Counted from the stretch's first letter, positions 1 through 9,434 are shown. The stretch: DNA of 17,470 bases from JAWPNA01 sp045402695 (GCA_045402695.1 JAWPNA010000411.1:1-17470); one strand, 5' to 3'. Program-made: numbers and translations. The notes: generated from the sequence alone by a model not told the origin.

Positions 1-276
1 GACGTGGCGATGCAGAGCGCGGGGATCACCCTGGTGAAAGGGGATCTGCGCGCGATCGCCCGGGCCCGCCGGCTCTCGCGCGCCACGATGGCCAACATCC
101 GGCAGAATCTGTTGTTCGCCTTCGCCTACAACACCCTCGGCGTGCCCCTGGCGGCCGGCGTGCTCTACCCCTTCGTGGGGCTTCTGATGAACCCGATGAT
201 CGCGAGTGCGGCGATGAGCTTTTCCTCCGTGTCGGTCATCGCCAACGCGCTGCGTCTGAGGAAGGCGGAGCTCTGA
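1..276 (+). CDS. copA: Cu+-exporting P1B-type ATPase, C-terminal end (5' end outside window)
   Basis: The reading frame is open from base 1 and ends at TGA 274-276, so this is the last 91 codons of a longer gene. It opens with DVAMQSAG, the end of the GTGTDVA hinge motif of P-type ATPases, then a KGDL segment and the last two membrane helices. The final helix carries AMSFSSVSVIANALRL; the M-x-x-S-S pattern in it is the copper-coordinating motif of Cu+-transporting P1B-1 pumps. The family exports Cu+ (or Ag+) across the inner membrane using ATP. The N-terminal metal-binding domains, the DKTG phosphorylation site and the start codon lie outside the window. The gene converges on the GGDEF-EAL gene with a 59-bp gap. 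The family assignment is firm; choosing Cu over Ag is inference. Confidence 0.9.
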   Translation, partial: DVAMQSAGITLVKGDLRAIARARRLSRATMANIRQNLLFAFAYNTLGVPLAAGVLYPFVGLLMNPMIASAAMSFSSVSVIANALRLRKAEL

Positions 277-335
277 GAGAAGTGCGGCGAGAGGGGAATG
301 CGGGCAGCGGTCTTCTCGACTCCGAAGGGCGTTCC

Positions 336-2453
336 CTACTGCATGCGTGGAGGCGAGATTCTATCCGCGACTCCCCAGGCTGAGTGCCGCAGCCAGGGCG
401 TGAGGTCAGCCGCGACGATCGGGGGGCAGATGTGGAAGCCCTGCGCGGAGTCGCAGCCGAGACTCAGCAAGCGGTCCAAGGTCCTCTGATCCTCCACGCC
501 TTCGGCGACCATCTTGAGTCCCATGGTGTGACCCAGATCGACGATGGGGCGGAGGACAGAGTCATCGTCATGGCCCAGCTTCGCGGCGATGAAGGACTTG
601 TCGATCTTGATTTCCCGGACTGGCAGGCGTGGAAGATCCGCCAGCGACGATAAGCCGGTGCCGAAATCGTCGATGGCGAGACCGATTCCCAATGCACCGA
701 GGTGCGTCGCCGTTTCTATCACCGGGGCCGCCATGACACTGCTCGCAGGAATATCAACCCTCAAGTTGCCTGGATCGACGCTCCAGGCGTCCAGCAGATC
801 CTTGGCGGTTACCGGCAGATCCGGGTCCAGCAGGTTCCGCGTCGAGAGGTTCACCGTGACGTCGATATCGAGACCCGATTCCAGCCAGATCCGGCTCTGC
901 TGCAACGCTCGGTTGAGCACCCACCGCGTGAGCGGTTTGATGATCTCGGTCCCCTCCGCCGCGGGGATGAACTGACTCGGGGGCACCAGACCCTGCTTCG
1001 GGTGCTGCCACCGCACGAGCGCCTCTACTCCAATCGTCTTGCCGATTCGAAGGTCGATTTTGGGCTGGAAATGAAGCACCAGCTCGTCGTGCGCGATGGC
1101 GTGCCGCAGTTCGCCCGCCAGCTGGAGATGGGCGGCGATCTGGCTCTCCTGCCGGGGAGCATACGCCGCGTAACCGCACTGGGTACGCTTGGCCACGTAC
1201 ATCGCCGCATCGGCGTGGCGCATTAGCGTCGGGGCGTCCTGGCCGTCCAAGGGGTAAACGGCGATGCCAATGCTGGCGGCGATGCGGATATTTCGATCGT
1301 CGATCATGAAGGGCTGTTCCAGCATCTGGAGGATCTTCTTCGCGGTCGTCGCTCCGTCCTCTCCTCCCATGCCGATGGCGGGAAGGATCGCGAACTCGTC
1401 TCCGCCGAGGCGCGCCACCGTGTCGGAACCCCTGAGATGGCCTTCCAGGCGCAGGGCGATCTGCTGCAAGAGCTGGTCACCCACGTGATGTCCGTAGGTG
1501 TCGTTCACTTCCTTGAAGCCGTCCACATCCATGATGAGCACGGTTGCCGGTTTTCCTTGCCGGCTCCCTGTCAGAATCGCCTGGTGCAGCCGATCGTTCA
1601 GCAGGGTCCGGTTCGGCAGGCTCGTGAGGACATCGTGAAGGGTCTGGTATTCAAGCGCCTCAGTCTGGGCCTTCTGCTCGGAGATATCTCGCAGTATGCC
1701 GACGAATCGGTTCTCGCCGCCCAGGAACATCCGGGTGGCGCGAAACTCGAACGGAAAGGTGGATCCGTCGTTGCGCCGGCCCCACAGCTCGCGCGATCTC
1801 GGGGTGGCGGCGGTCTCCCGCCCGGGCCGCATCCAGCTGGCGACGTACCCGGCGAACTCCTCCTGGTAGGGTTCCGCGATGATCAGCTTCGCCTCGCGGC
1901 CCAGGACCTCGCCCGTCTGGTAGCCGAAAAGCCTCTGAGCCGCCTGATTGAAGGATGCGATGCGGCCGTTTTCGTCGGTCGCCATGACTGCATCGAAGAA
2001 GTCGTCCAGAACCGATTGGCTCTCGTCGACGCCTTCCTGGGCACGCGAGGGGGCGCCCAAGAGGCCGGACTCGCCCACCTCGTCGATCTCGAGGAAGCAG
2101 CCGGACGACCGATCGCCGACGCCGGATGCGGCCGATGCTCTGATCCGGCCCAGAACTGGTTGGCCATCGGCCCGGAGGAAGTGCAGCTCCAGTCGGATCT
2201 CGTCAAGTTCGCCGGCCAGGAGGCGGCCGGACCTCGCCGTCATGAGTTCCAGGTCGCGCGGATCGGTGACTGCCCCCAGCGTCGTGCACAGCAATTGCCT
2301 TCTGGTGTAGCCGAGCAGCGTGCAGAGTCTCAGATTGACCTGAAGGAACCGCCCCTCCGAACTGACCAGCGCGAGGCCAATGCGCGCGTCGTCGTAGGCG
2401 CGCTTGCTGCCGCGCCGCCTGGAAAACGACTTCCTCCGGGTCTTCTCTTTCAC
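336..2453 (-). CDS. PAS-PAS-GGDEF-EAL cyclic-di-GMP turnover protein
   Basis: A 705-residue cytoplasmic protein with no membrane segment. Two PAS domains (about residues 20-130 and 147-265, the second ending in the usual DISEQK linker) are followed by a GGDEF domain with intact GGDEF at 350-354 and an RGSD inhibitory c-di-GMP site at 341-344. An EAL domain follows, with EALVRW at 477-482, DDFGTG from 595, KIDKSF and AEGVE. All visible metal and catalytic residues are retained in both domains, so it could both make and degrade c-di-GMP; which activity dominates cannot be told from sequence. The start is a GTG at 2451-2453, preceded by GAGGG at a 6-nt spacing on the minus strand. It is transcribed divergently from the Kai operon and convergently to copA. 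Confidence 0.92.
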   Translation of the reverse strand: MKEKTRRKSFSRRRGSKRAYDDARIGLALVSSEGRFLQVNLRLCTLLGYTRRQLLCTTLGAVTDPRDLELMTARSGRLLAGELDEIRLELHFLRADGQPVLGRIRASAASGVGDRSSGCFLEIDEVGESGLLGAPSRAQEGVDESQSVLDDFFDAVMATDENGRIASFNQAAQRLFGYQTGEVLGREAKLIIAEPYQEEFAGYVASWMRPGRETAATPRSRELWGRRNDGSTFPFEFRATRMFLGGENRFVGILRDISEQKAQTEALEYQTLHDVLTSLPNRTLLNDRLHQAILTGSRQGKPATVLIMDVDGFKEVNDTYGHHVGDQLLQQIALRLEGHLRGSDTVARLGGDEFAILPAIGMGGEDGATTAKKILQMLEQPFMIDDRNIRIAASIGIAVYPLDGQDAPTLMRHADAAMYVAKRTQCGYAAYAPRQESQIAAHLQLAGELRHAIAHDELVLHFQPKIDLRIGKTIGVEALVRWQHPKQGLVPPSQFIPAAEGTEIIKPLTRWVLNRALQQSRIWLESGLDIDVTVNLSTRNLLDPDLPVTAKDLLDAWSVDPGNLRVDIPASSVMAAPVIETATHLGALGIGLAIDDFGTGLSSLADLPRLPVREIKIDKSFIAAKLGHDDDSVLRPIVDLGHTMGLKMVAEGVEDQRTLDRLLSLGCDSAQGFHICPPIVAADLTPWLRHSAWGVADRISPPRMQ

Positions 2454-2736
2454 CCATAGCCCTCGTCGAGGTGACGGCCTGGCTCACGATACTGGCGTAA
2501 TCTTATATCCCAGTCGTCAGAACCCGGCAATTGGGAAGATCCCTGACTCCTCCATCAGGACTCTCCTGACAAGCGCCTCCCCCCCGCAGCCTACCCCGTT
2601 GCTGTCGGGCACCCGCCTTGGGGGCCCGACCCAGGTCGCGGACAGGCGCGGCCGACGAGGTGATACGATTTTTCTTGGTGCTCTGAGCCCAGCCAGGTGA
2701 TATATTCTCGGAGAACTCACACTCGTCAACGGCAGG
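2454..2736. other. Divergent intergenic region between GGDEF-EAL gene and Kai operon
   Basis: These 283 bp separate two divergent start codons and should hold both promoters. I see no supported gene. A 7-bp perfect inverted repeat (GTCGGGC at 2604-2610, GCCCGAC at 2624-2630, 13-nt loop) lies in the middle. Near the kaiC side there is a TATATT at 2701-2706 that resembles a -10 box, with TTGGTG at 2675-2680 upstream, but the 20-bp spacer is longer than the usual 17. Confidence 0.5.
2675..2706 (+). promoter_or_regulatory. Weak candidate sigma70-type promoter for the Kai operon
   Basis: TTGGTG (2675-2680) and TATATT (2701-2706) resemble -35 and -10 boxes, but they are 20 bp apart. Transcription would start near 2713, leaving a leader of about 25 nt before the ATG at 2737. 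No clear Shine-Dalgarno sequence stands at a normal distance from that ATG; a GGCAGG directly abuts it. The -10 box is the better half of this call. Confidence 0.25.
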
Positions 2737-4502
<1,766 letters not shown>

Positions 4503-4506
<4 letters not shown>

Positions 4507-4853
4507 ACCCCAGAAAAACGAAAGTACGCAAATCCAGCCTCAAGGTTTCGCGTGTCAACGTCTGGCGACTGCGCCTTTACGTGGCCGGCCAGACGCCCAG
4601 GTCGCTGACCGCTTTTGCGAACCTCAAGCGTATTTGCGAAACGCACCTCAAGGGACACTACCGCATCGAGGTGATTGATCTTGTGGAGCAGCCGCATCTT
4701 TCAAAGGGCGACCAGATCCTGGCCATTCCCACGCTGGTGCGCAAGCTGCCGCAGCCCATGCGGAAAATCATTGGCGACCTGTCCGACACGGAGGGGGTGC
4801 TCGTCGGGTTGGATCTAAGTCCCCCCAAGCCTCCTCAACTTGACCGCGGGTAA
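4503..4853 (+). CDS. kaiB: KaiB-like thioredoxin-fold protein, first copy
   Basis: This 116-residue protein matches KaiB along its core: RLRLYVAGQTPRS near the N-terminus, then a central VIDLVEQP, IPTLVRKLPQP and the closing IIGDLSDTEGVLVGLDL. In characterised clocks KaiB binds the first ATPase ring of KaiC and can switch fold. The 19 or so residues before the core are basic (many Lys, Arg and Ser), and a short Pro-rich tail replaces the acidic tail of cyanobacterial KaiB. The ATG at 4503 overlaps the kaiC stop codon by 4 bp, so translational coupling is likely. The family call is firm; clock function is not implied. Confidence 0.92.
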
Positions 4854-4859
4854 GGTTCC

Positions 4860-5216
4860 GTGAAAGCAACAATGGTTAGCCGCAACAAGACAAAGGCATT
4901 TGAAAAGGCCCTGGCCGCCAAGCGCACTGGCAAGTTTGTCTTGCGGCTGTACGTGGCGGGGGCCACCGCAAGATCCCGCCATGCCGTCATGCGCGCGCGT
5001 CACCTCTGTGCGATCGAACTCAAGGGGAAGTGCGAACTGGAAGTCATTGATGTCTATCAACAGCCCATCCTTGCGCGCGACGGCCAGATTGTCGCCACGC
5101 CCACTCTCGTCAGAGAATTTCCGAAGCCGGTGTGCCGGCTCATAGGCGATCTCAGGAACACCACGCGCCTGTTCGTCGGGTTGGATTTGGACACAAAGCG
5201 TAAGACGCGGCTGTGA
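4860..5216 (+). CDS. kaiB: KaiB-like thioredoxin-fold protein, second copy
   Basis: A second KaiB homologue, 118 residues, 6 bp downstream of the first. Core motifs are LRLYVAGATARSR, EVIDVYQQP, ATPTLVREFPKP and LIGDLRNTTRLFVGLDL. It differs clearly from the first copy, with extra Cys residues and a Lys/Arg-rich tail, so it is not a recent tandem duplicate. The start is taken as GTG 4860, with AAGG four bases upstream; ATG 4872 is an alternative and would remove four residues. The stop TGA overlaps the GTG of the kinase gene by 4 bp (GTGA). Two KaiB paralogues beside one KaiC suggest different partners, for example one for KaiC and one for the downstream kinase; that is inference. Confidence 0.9.
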   Translation: MKATMVSRNKTKAFEKALAAKRTGKFVLRLYVAGATARSRHAVMRARHLCAIELKGKCELEVIDVYQQPILARDGQIVATPTLVREFPKPVCRLIGDLRNTTRLFVGLDLDTKRKTRL

Positions 5217-6508
5217 AAATCCCCGGCCGCCGACGCTCTTCCCGGCCCAAGCCGTCCCGCGAGCTTACCGCACTCCGTGCCCGCCTGTTGGAAGCGGAGG
5301 AGACGCTCCACGCCATCCAGAGGGGCGGAGTGGATGCGCTGGTGGTTGAGGGCATACACGGCCCCCGCGTCTACACGCTCGAAGGGGCCGAGCGTGCCTA
5401 CCGTGTGCTCATCGAATCGATGAATGAAGGAGCGCTGACCCTGTCATTGGGGACGGTGATTCTTTACGCCAACCACGCCTTCGCCAAGGTGGTGAAACGC
5501 CCTCTGGAGCAAGTCATGGGTTACTCGTTTCAGCGCTTACTCTCCGTCGCGGACAAGGCGGCGCTGCAAGCGGTTCTGAAACGGGTTCCCAGATCCGGAT
5601 CCAGGCTTCATGTGTCCCTTCACACTGGCGACGGCTCACACGTGCCGGTGCAACTCTCACTTCGCCGACTGGTAAGAAATGCTTCGCAGGGCGCGAGCTT
5701 CGGCATGGTGGTGACGGACATGACGGAGACCCGGCGGACTCAGGAGATGCTGCGTGATTTGTCCCACCGCCTGGCGCAAGCGCAGGAATCCGAACGCGGG
5801 CGCGTGGCCCTTGAATTGACGGACAACATTACTCAGTCTCTGGTCGTCATCCTTTTCCGCTTGCAGACGCTGGTGGAGAACCTTCCGGGTCACGAGTGGC
5901 CATCGCGAGGAGAGGTGGTGAACCTCAGCGAGCTGCTCCGCGAGACTGCCGAAGAGGTGGAGCGTATCTCGCGCAACCTGCGACCCAGCATACTGAGGAA
6001 TCTCGGTCTTGTCGCCGCACTGCACGCGGCCAGCGAGGAGTTCGTGAAGCGGACGGGCATTCGCATCAAGCTCGCGTGCGCGCGGCTGAGCCCGCTGCCC
6101 CCAGCCGAATCGAAATTGGCGCTCTACCGCATCTTCGAGGAAGCCTTGCGGAACGTCGAGACGCACGCATACGCCCGTCACGTTTCGATACGTCTGACAC
6201 AGCGGGGCGCCTTCGCCCAATTGGCGATAGCGGATGATGGGATCGGCTTCGACCCCGATCATCTTGCAGCCAAGCGAACCGGAGAGGACAGAGTTGGTCT
6301 GCTCCGCATGCGCGAGCGAGCTGAATTCCTGGGCGGCGTTCTCACGATCAAGTCCGCGCGGCGTGCCGGCACCGAGATCACAGTGCGGATCCCCCTGTCG
6401 GTAGGCAGTCCATCGAATGACGCAACTGATCGTGGCGGCAATCCGCGTAGGTCTCGAAGGGGAAAGGCCGCCTCTCACGAGCTCGACTCGACCGGACGGC
6501 GGCACTAG
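5213..6508 (+). CDS. PAS / HisKA_3-like / HATPase sensor protein lacking the phospho-acceptor His
   Basis: A 431-residue soluble protein starting at GTG 5213, overlapping the second kaiB stop. Residues about 20-60 carry a GGVDALVVEG...YTLEGAERAYRVL signature often seen ahead of PAS domains in Kai-linked kinases. A PAS domain covers about 62-175, and a NarL/DesK-type dimerisation region begins near 185. Where such kinases read ELHD, this protein reads ALELTDNITQSL, with Thr203 in place of His. The HATPase domain looks intact: EEALRNVETHA (N box), DDGIGFD (G1), RVGLLRMRERAE (G2) and a GTEITVRIPL end. A basic tail of about 35 residues follows. It may still bind ATP and act as a pseudokinase or scaffold, or be a decayed kinase. 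No response regulator follows directly. Confidence 0.88.
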   Translation: MKIPGRRRSSRPKPSRELTALRARLLEAEETLHAIQRGGVDALVVEGIHGPRVYTLEGAERAYRVLIESMNEGALTLSLGTVILYANHAFAKVVKRPLEQVMGYSFQRLLSVADKAALQAVLKRVPRSGSRLHVSLHTGDGSHVPVQLSLRRLVRNASQGASFGMVVTDMTETRRTQEMLRDLSHRLAQAQESERGRVALELTDNITQSLVVILFRLQTLVENLPGHEWPSRGEVVNLSELLRETAEEVERISRNLRPSILRNLGLVAALHAASEEFVKRTGIRIKLACARLSPLPPAESKLALYRIFEEALRNVETHAYARHVSIRLTQRGAFAQLAIADDGIGFDPDHLAAKRTGEDRVGLLRMRERAEFLGGVLTIKSARRAGTEITVRIPLSVGSPSNDATDRGGNPRRSRRGKAASHELDSTGRRH

Positions 6509-7162
6509 CGCTCCGCCCGCGCAAGGACCAGGCGACCGGGGATTCCCCAGAGTAGGAAACCGGGATTCCCCCGATGGTGATGACGCTCGAGCGTGCGTAC
6601 CCTCCAATGCGGTCGGCATCGCTTCTCGCCCCTCCGGTGCCACTAATGAAGGATCTGACTCATGCCGCGGCAAAGCATCGTCTTCTCATCGCATTCTTCA
6701 TCAACCCGTCGTGGCGCCGGGCGGCGGCCTCCACTCCTCATGCGTTCTGCTGGCGGCTGGTCTCGGCATCCCCTCGGGCGCCGAGGCGGCGTGGGTTTTC
6801 TCCGGCGAGATCCTCTTCACCAGAGGCAAAGCCGAGAACCCCTGCATGCTCGACCCTGATTAGTCGGCGTCGCTGCGACGCGGGCAGGTGGAGGGGCGCG
6901 TCCGGTTCACTGACAACGCATCGCTCGATCTGTCGGTCTCACGCGATGTGCGGCAGAGTCTCGTCGTCCTCAGCGATAAGTATTTTGGCGGCCACCTGGA
7001 TGAACCTGCTGGGGGCTTGTTCCATGAGCGATGAAACTCCTCGTCGCGAGGGGCTCCTCGCGTCCGATCAATCCGATTCCAATACTGGGATACTTCGGCG
7101 GACGGGACCATCCGGTGGATCCTGCAACTCCGCGCCCGGATCGGCTCAAACGCCGCTCCCGT
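6509..7162. other. Stretch without an intact gene; short repeat and possible remnants
   Basis: About 650 bp between the Kai operon and the response-regulator stop. Near the left end a short motif occurs twice in direct orientation, CCGGGGATTCCCC (6536-6548) and CCGGGATTCCCCC (6560-6572), each nearly palindromic. From 6661 on, fragments of protein-like sequence appear, listed separately as a possible pseudogene. I see no RNA gene and no clear terminator after the kinase gene. Confidence 0.5.
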
Positions 7163-7172
7163 TCAGGGCTGA
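6661..7172 (+). pseudogene. Possible broken exported or outer-membrane protein gene
   Basis: An ATG at 6661 follows AAGGA by 8 nt but leads into an Arg/Ser-rich frame. In the neighbouring frame a signal-peptide-like end appears (CVLLAAGLGIPSGAEA, then AWVFSGEILF). That frame hits TAG at 6861 and, after a plausible strand-like run (GRVRFTDNASLDLSVSRDV, then QSLVVLSDKYFGG), hits TGA 7038-7040. It resumes as IRFQYWDTSADGTIRWILQL to a TGA at 7170. The alternating hydrophobic pattern resembles an outer-membrane beta-barrel. At least one frameshift and two stops would be needed, so if real this is a dead gene. It may equally be chance reading of GC-rich DNA. Confidence 0.3.
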
Positions 7173-7795
7173 ATCAAGCCCTGGCGGATGGCGTAACGCA
7201 CCAGGGTCGCTGTCTCGTGAATGTCGAGCTTCTCCATGATCCTGGTGCGGTGCGATTCGGCTGTCTTGACGCTGATCCCGAGGATCACGCCGACCTCTTT
7301 GGTCGTCTTGCCTTCGGCGATCAGCTGCAGCACCTCGCGCTCGCGCGGAGTGAGCGGATCGGCTTTGACATTCTTGTTCTCCAAAAACGATTTCACCGCA
7401 TCGCGGGACAGCCCGGGACTGATATAGAGCGCGCCGCGGGAGACTTCCTTGATTGCCTGCACCAGGTCGCTGGCGGCCTTCGTCTTCAGCAGGTAGCCGC
7501 TCACCCCCGCGCGCAGCGCCTCGACGACGTACTGGCTGTCGTCGTGCACCGTCAGGAGAATCGTCCGGGTGTCCGGCGAGGCCCGGAGGATCTCGCGCGC
7601 GGCGTCGATGCCGTTGAGCGCCGGCATCGCGATGTCCAGGATGGCGATGTCTGGCTTGAACCGCCGCGCGAGTTCCACGGCCGCGCGGCCGTCCTGGGCC
7701 TCTCCGACGATCTCGAATCCTTCCCTCTGAAGGAGCGCCCGCAACCCCTCCAGCACGATGGTGTGATCCTCAGCAAGAATAATGCGTAGACGCAT
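7163..7795 (-). CDS. NarL/FixJ-family response regulator (left module)
   Basis: 210 residues: a receiver domain followed by a LuxR-type helix-turn-helix. Receiver residues are intact: acidic pair E9-D10, phospho-acceptor D54 in ILDIAMP, T82 and K104. The DNA-binding domain occupies about 144-207 (LTPREREVLQLIAEGKTTKE to the end). The ATG at 7795 is preceded by GGAGGG at a good distance and lies 3 bp after the stop of the phosphatase-kinase fusion gene, so the two form one minus-strand operon. It is a close paralogue of the regulator at 13227-13859; the C-terminal thirds differ at only a few positions (shared LDIHETA, VRYAIRQG). The presumed cognate kinase in this operon lacks its His helix, so how this regulator is phosphorylated is open. 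Confidence 0.93.
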   Translation of the reverse strand: MRLRIILAEDHTIVLEGLRALLQREGFEIVGEAQDGRAAVELARRFKPDIAILDIAMPALNGIDAAREILRASPDTRTILLTVHDDSQYVVEALRAGVSGYLLKTKAASDLVQAIKEVSRGALYISPGLSRDAVKSFLENKNVKADPLTPREREVLQLIAEGKTTKEVGVILGISVKTAESHRTRIMEKLDIHETATLVRYAIRQGLIQP

Positions 7796-7798
7796 CAG

Positions 7799-8572
7799 TC
7801 ATCCCTCCGTGGGTACCGTGATGATCAAGTCCGTGCCTCGGCCCTGGGCGGAGGTGATCTGGAGCGTGCCGCGAAGGGCGTGGAGCCGCTCCCGGGTGCC
7901 GATCATCCCGATCCCGAAGGTGCCGTTGCCGCGAAAGACAGCGGCCTCGTCGAAGCCCGCGCCGTCATCACGCACCGAACAGACAATCCTCCCATAATCC
8001 GTCCGCACGTGCACGACCGCCTCGGTCGCCCTGGCGTGCTTCTTCAGGTTGTTGAGAGCCTCCTGGACCGCGCGGTAGATGGCCGTCTCGACCGCCGGAG
8101 CGAGCCGAGCCTCCAGCTTCCCCTTGACCGTGACGGGAATCTTCGAGCGCGATGAAACCCCCTCCGCGAGAAACATCAGCGCCGGCAGCAGCCCGAGGTC
8201 GTCGAGGATCGTCGGCTTGAGCTCGTGAGAAAGTCTCCGGATCTGCTCGCTGATCTGGTCGAGCAGGCTGAGGCCCTCCCGAAGCAGCACAGCGGAGACG
8301 TCGCCGACGCCAATCCAGGACCAGGCCATGGCTTTCTGATTGAGGGTGCAGACGCTGAGCGCCACGCCCGCGGTCCCGCGCAGACCCACGTGGCACTTGG
8401 CGACGATCTTGTCGAGCGGCTCTCCGGAGTACTCCGTCAGGAGCGGCGCACACAGCCGCGAGGCGACCGCGGCTTCCGTTCCGTGACCCAGACCATCCAT
8501 GGCTCCGATCAGCAGCCCCTCCGAGAACTCATGGATCACGTGTAGATCTCCCGACTCCCGCGCTCCTGGCAT
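7799..8572 (-). CDS. Chimera: RsbX-like PP2C phosphatase N-terminal half fused to histidine kinase C-terminal half
   Basis: About 257 residues from ATG 8572. The first part matches RsbX/SpoIIE-type phosphatases: PGARESGD near the start, then AMDGLGHGTEAA, a KCHVGLRGT segment and WIGVGDVSAVLLR, where the phosphatase fold stops before its final TDG metal motif. From about 8262-8281 the sequence changes abruptly to the second helix of a NarL-type kinase (LLDQISEQIRRLSHELKPT, ILDDLGLLPAL). A complete HATPase domain follows (QEALNNLKKHA, DDGAGFD, GIGMIGTRERL). The phospho-acceptor helix of the kinase is absent. The kinase part matches the paralogue at 12295-13224. An upstream GTG at 8653 would add 27 residues, including ATRI that also fits RsbX, but would overlap the divergent reductase gene; neither start has a clear ribosome-binding site. 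It is probably a deletion fusion, possibly functional as an ATP-binding partner. Confidence 0.8.
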   Translation of the reverse strand: MPGARESGDLHVIHEFSEGLLIGAMDGLGHGTEAAVASRLCAPLLTEYSGEPLDKIVAKCHVGLRGTAGVALSVCTLNQKAMAWSWIGVGDVSAVLLREGLSLLDQISEQIRRLSHELKPTILDDLGLLPALMFLAEGVSSRSKIPVTVKGKLEARLAPAVETAIYRAVQEALNNLKKHARATEAVVHVRTDYGRIVCSVRDDGAGFDEAAVFRGNGTFGIGMIGTRERLHALRGTLQITSAQGRGTDLIITVPTEG

Positions 8573-8587
8573 GATACGCGTTGCTAC

Positions 8588-9310
8588 ATGCCCGAGTACA
8601 CAATAAAGCTGCGCGATCGGAAGGAAGTCGCTGAAGGGACCATGGCCTTCCACTTTGAGAAGCCCGCAAGGTTCCAGTTCAAGGCTGGCCAGTTCGTGAA
8701 CCTTACTCTGGTCAACCCGCCCGAGACCGATGGCGAAGGCGATTCACGACCGTCTTCCATCGCAAGCGCACCTGTGGGAAGCGAGTTGATGCTGGCCACA
8801 CGGATGCGGGATACGGCGTTCAAGCGCGTGTGGAAAACGATGCCGCTGGGAACCGAGGTGCAGGTGGCAGGCCCGTACGGGTCTCTCACGCTGCATCAAA
8901 ACGCCTCGCGGCAGGCGGTGTTCCTGGCCGGCGGAATCGGCATCACGCCATTTCGAAGCATCATCGTACAAGCTCAGCGAGACAACAGCGGCCGTCGTCT
9001 TTCCCTTTTCTACGCGAACGGCCGGCCCGAGGATGCATCCTTTCTCGAAGAGTTACAGGCGCTCGCCCGGCAGAATGCAGAATTCATGTTTGTGGGAACC
9101 ATGACCGCGATGGACAGATCACGGCGCATGTGATCCGACAAGAGAGGAGTCGTGAACCAGAAAATGCTGATCAAATTCATCCGCGATGTGGCCGCACCGA
9201 TTTACTACATCGCTGGTCCTCCCAGCCTAGTGGCGGCCATGCGGGCATCGCTCGTAGGGGCAAGAATCAGCGAACACTCCATTCGGGCTGAAGAGTTTGC
9301 GGGCTACTGA
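8588..9310 (+). pseudogene. Ferredoxin-reductase-like FAD/NAD(P) oxidoreductase interrupted by one in-frame TGA
   Basis: The first open stretch (8588-9133, 181 residues) has an FAD-binding barrel with SRPSSIASAP, then AGPYGSL, and an NAD-binding half with FLAGGIGITPFRS. It stops at TGA 9131-9133. The same frame continues to TGA 9308-9310 and encodes the expected C-terminus of the family: VVNQKMLIKF, then APIYYIAGPPSLVAAM and the terminal EEFAGY. The stop falls in the loop where homologues typically have Trp (W-x-G-E/x-G), so one TGG to TGA change explains it. The family moves electrons between NAD(P)H and a flavin or iron-sulfur partner. A GAGGAG shortly after the stop precedes GTG 9153 and could allow restart of the distal part. 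A nonsense mutation or a sequencing error is likelier than recoding, since several intact genes here end in TGA. Confidence 0.82.
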
Positions 9311-9321
9311 TCGATCGGTCT

Positions 9322-9354
9322 GAGAGCGGATTCCTCACCCTGGAATCCGCTCTC
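9322..9354 (+). terminator. Strong stem-loop after the reductase gene
   Basis: A perfect 13-bp inverted repeat, GAGAGCGGATTCC (9322-9334) and GGAATCCGCTCTC (9342-9354), encloses a 7-nt loop. It begins 11 bp after the reductase stop codon and ends 80 bp before the bacterioferritin-like start. There is no T-run, so it may be a processing or stability element, or an atypical terminator. Confidence 0.6.
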
Positions 9355-9398
9355 GCACAGCCGGAACGATTTTCAACTATCATGAGGTCGTTGGACTC

Positions 9399-9410
9399 TC
9401 CCGATCGGGA
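9399..9410. promoter_or_regulatory. 12-bp palindrome upstream of the bacterioferritin-like gene
   Basis: TCCCGATCGGGA is a perfect palindrome ending 24 bp before the ATG at 9435. Its position fits an operator for a dimeric regulator overlapping the promoter or leader. It does not resemble a Fur box, and no regulator is identified. Confidence 0.25.
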
Positions 9411-9434
9411 CTCATCAGCCTCAACGGAGGAAGC

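Noticed and set aside
1437..2459. 340-codon plus-strand open frame
   Set aside because: It is antisense to the PAS-PAS-GGDEF-EAL gene, has no recognisable domain and is explained by GC-rich codon bias.
5657..6673. 338-codon minus-strand open frame
   Set aside because: It is antisense to the Kai-linked sensor gene, whose PAS and HATPase motifs are clear; its own translation is Arg/Ser/Pro-rich without motifs.
8573..8653. Extension of the phosphatase-kinase fusion to GTG 8653
   Set aside because: It would overlap the divergent reductase gene by 66 bp and has no ribosome-binding site. It is kept only as an alternative because ATRI just before ATG 8572 fits RsbX proteins.
9131..9133. Recoding of TGA as Trp or selenocysteine
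   Set aside because: Many intact genes in the window end at TGA, so the standard code applies. Trp, not Cys or Sec, fits the position, and no SECIS-like hairpin is evident just after the stop.
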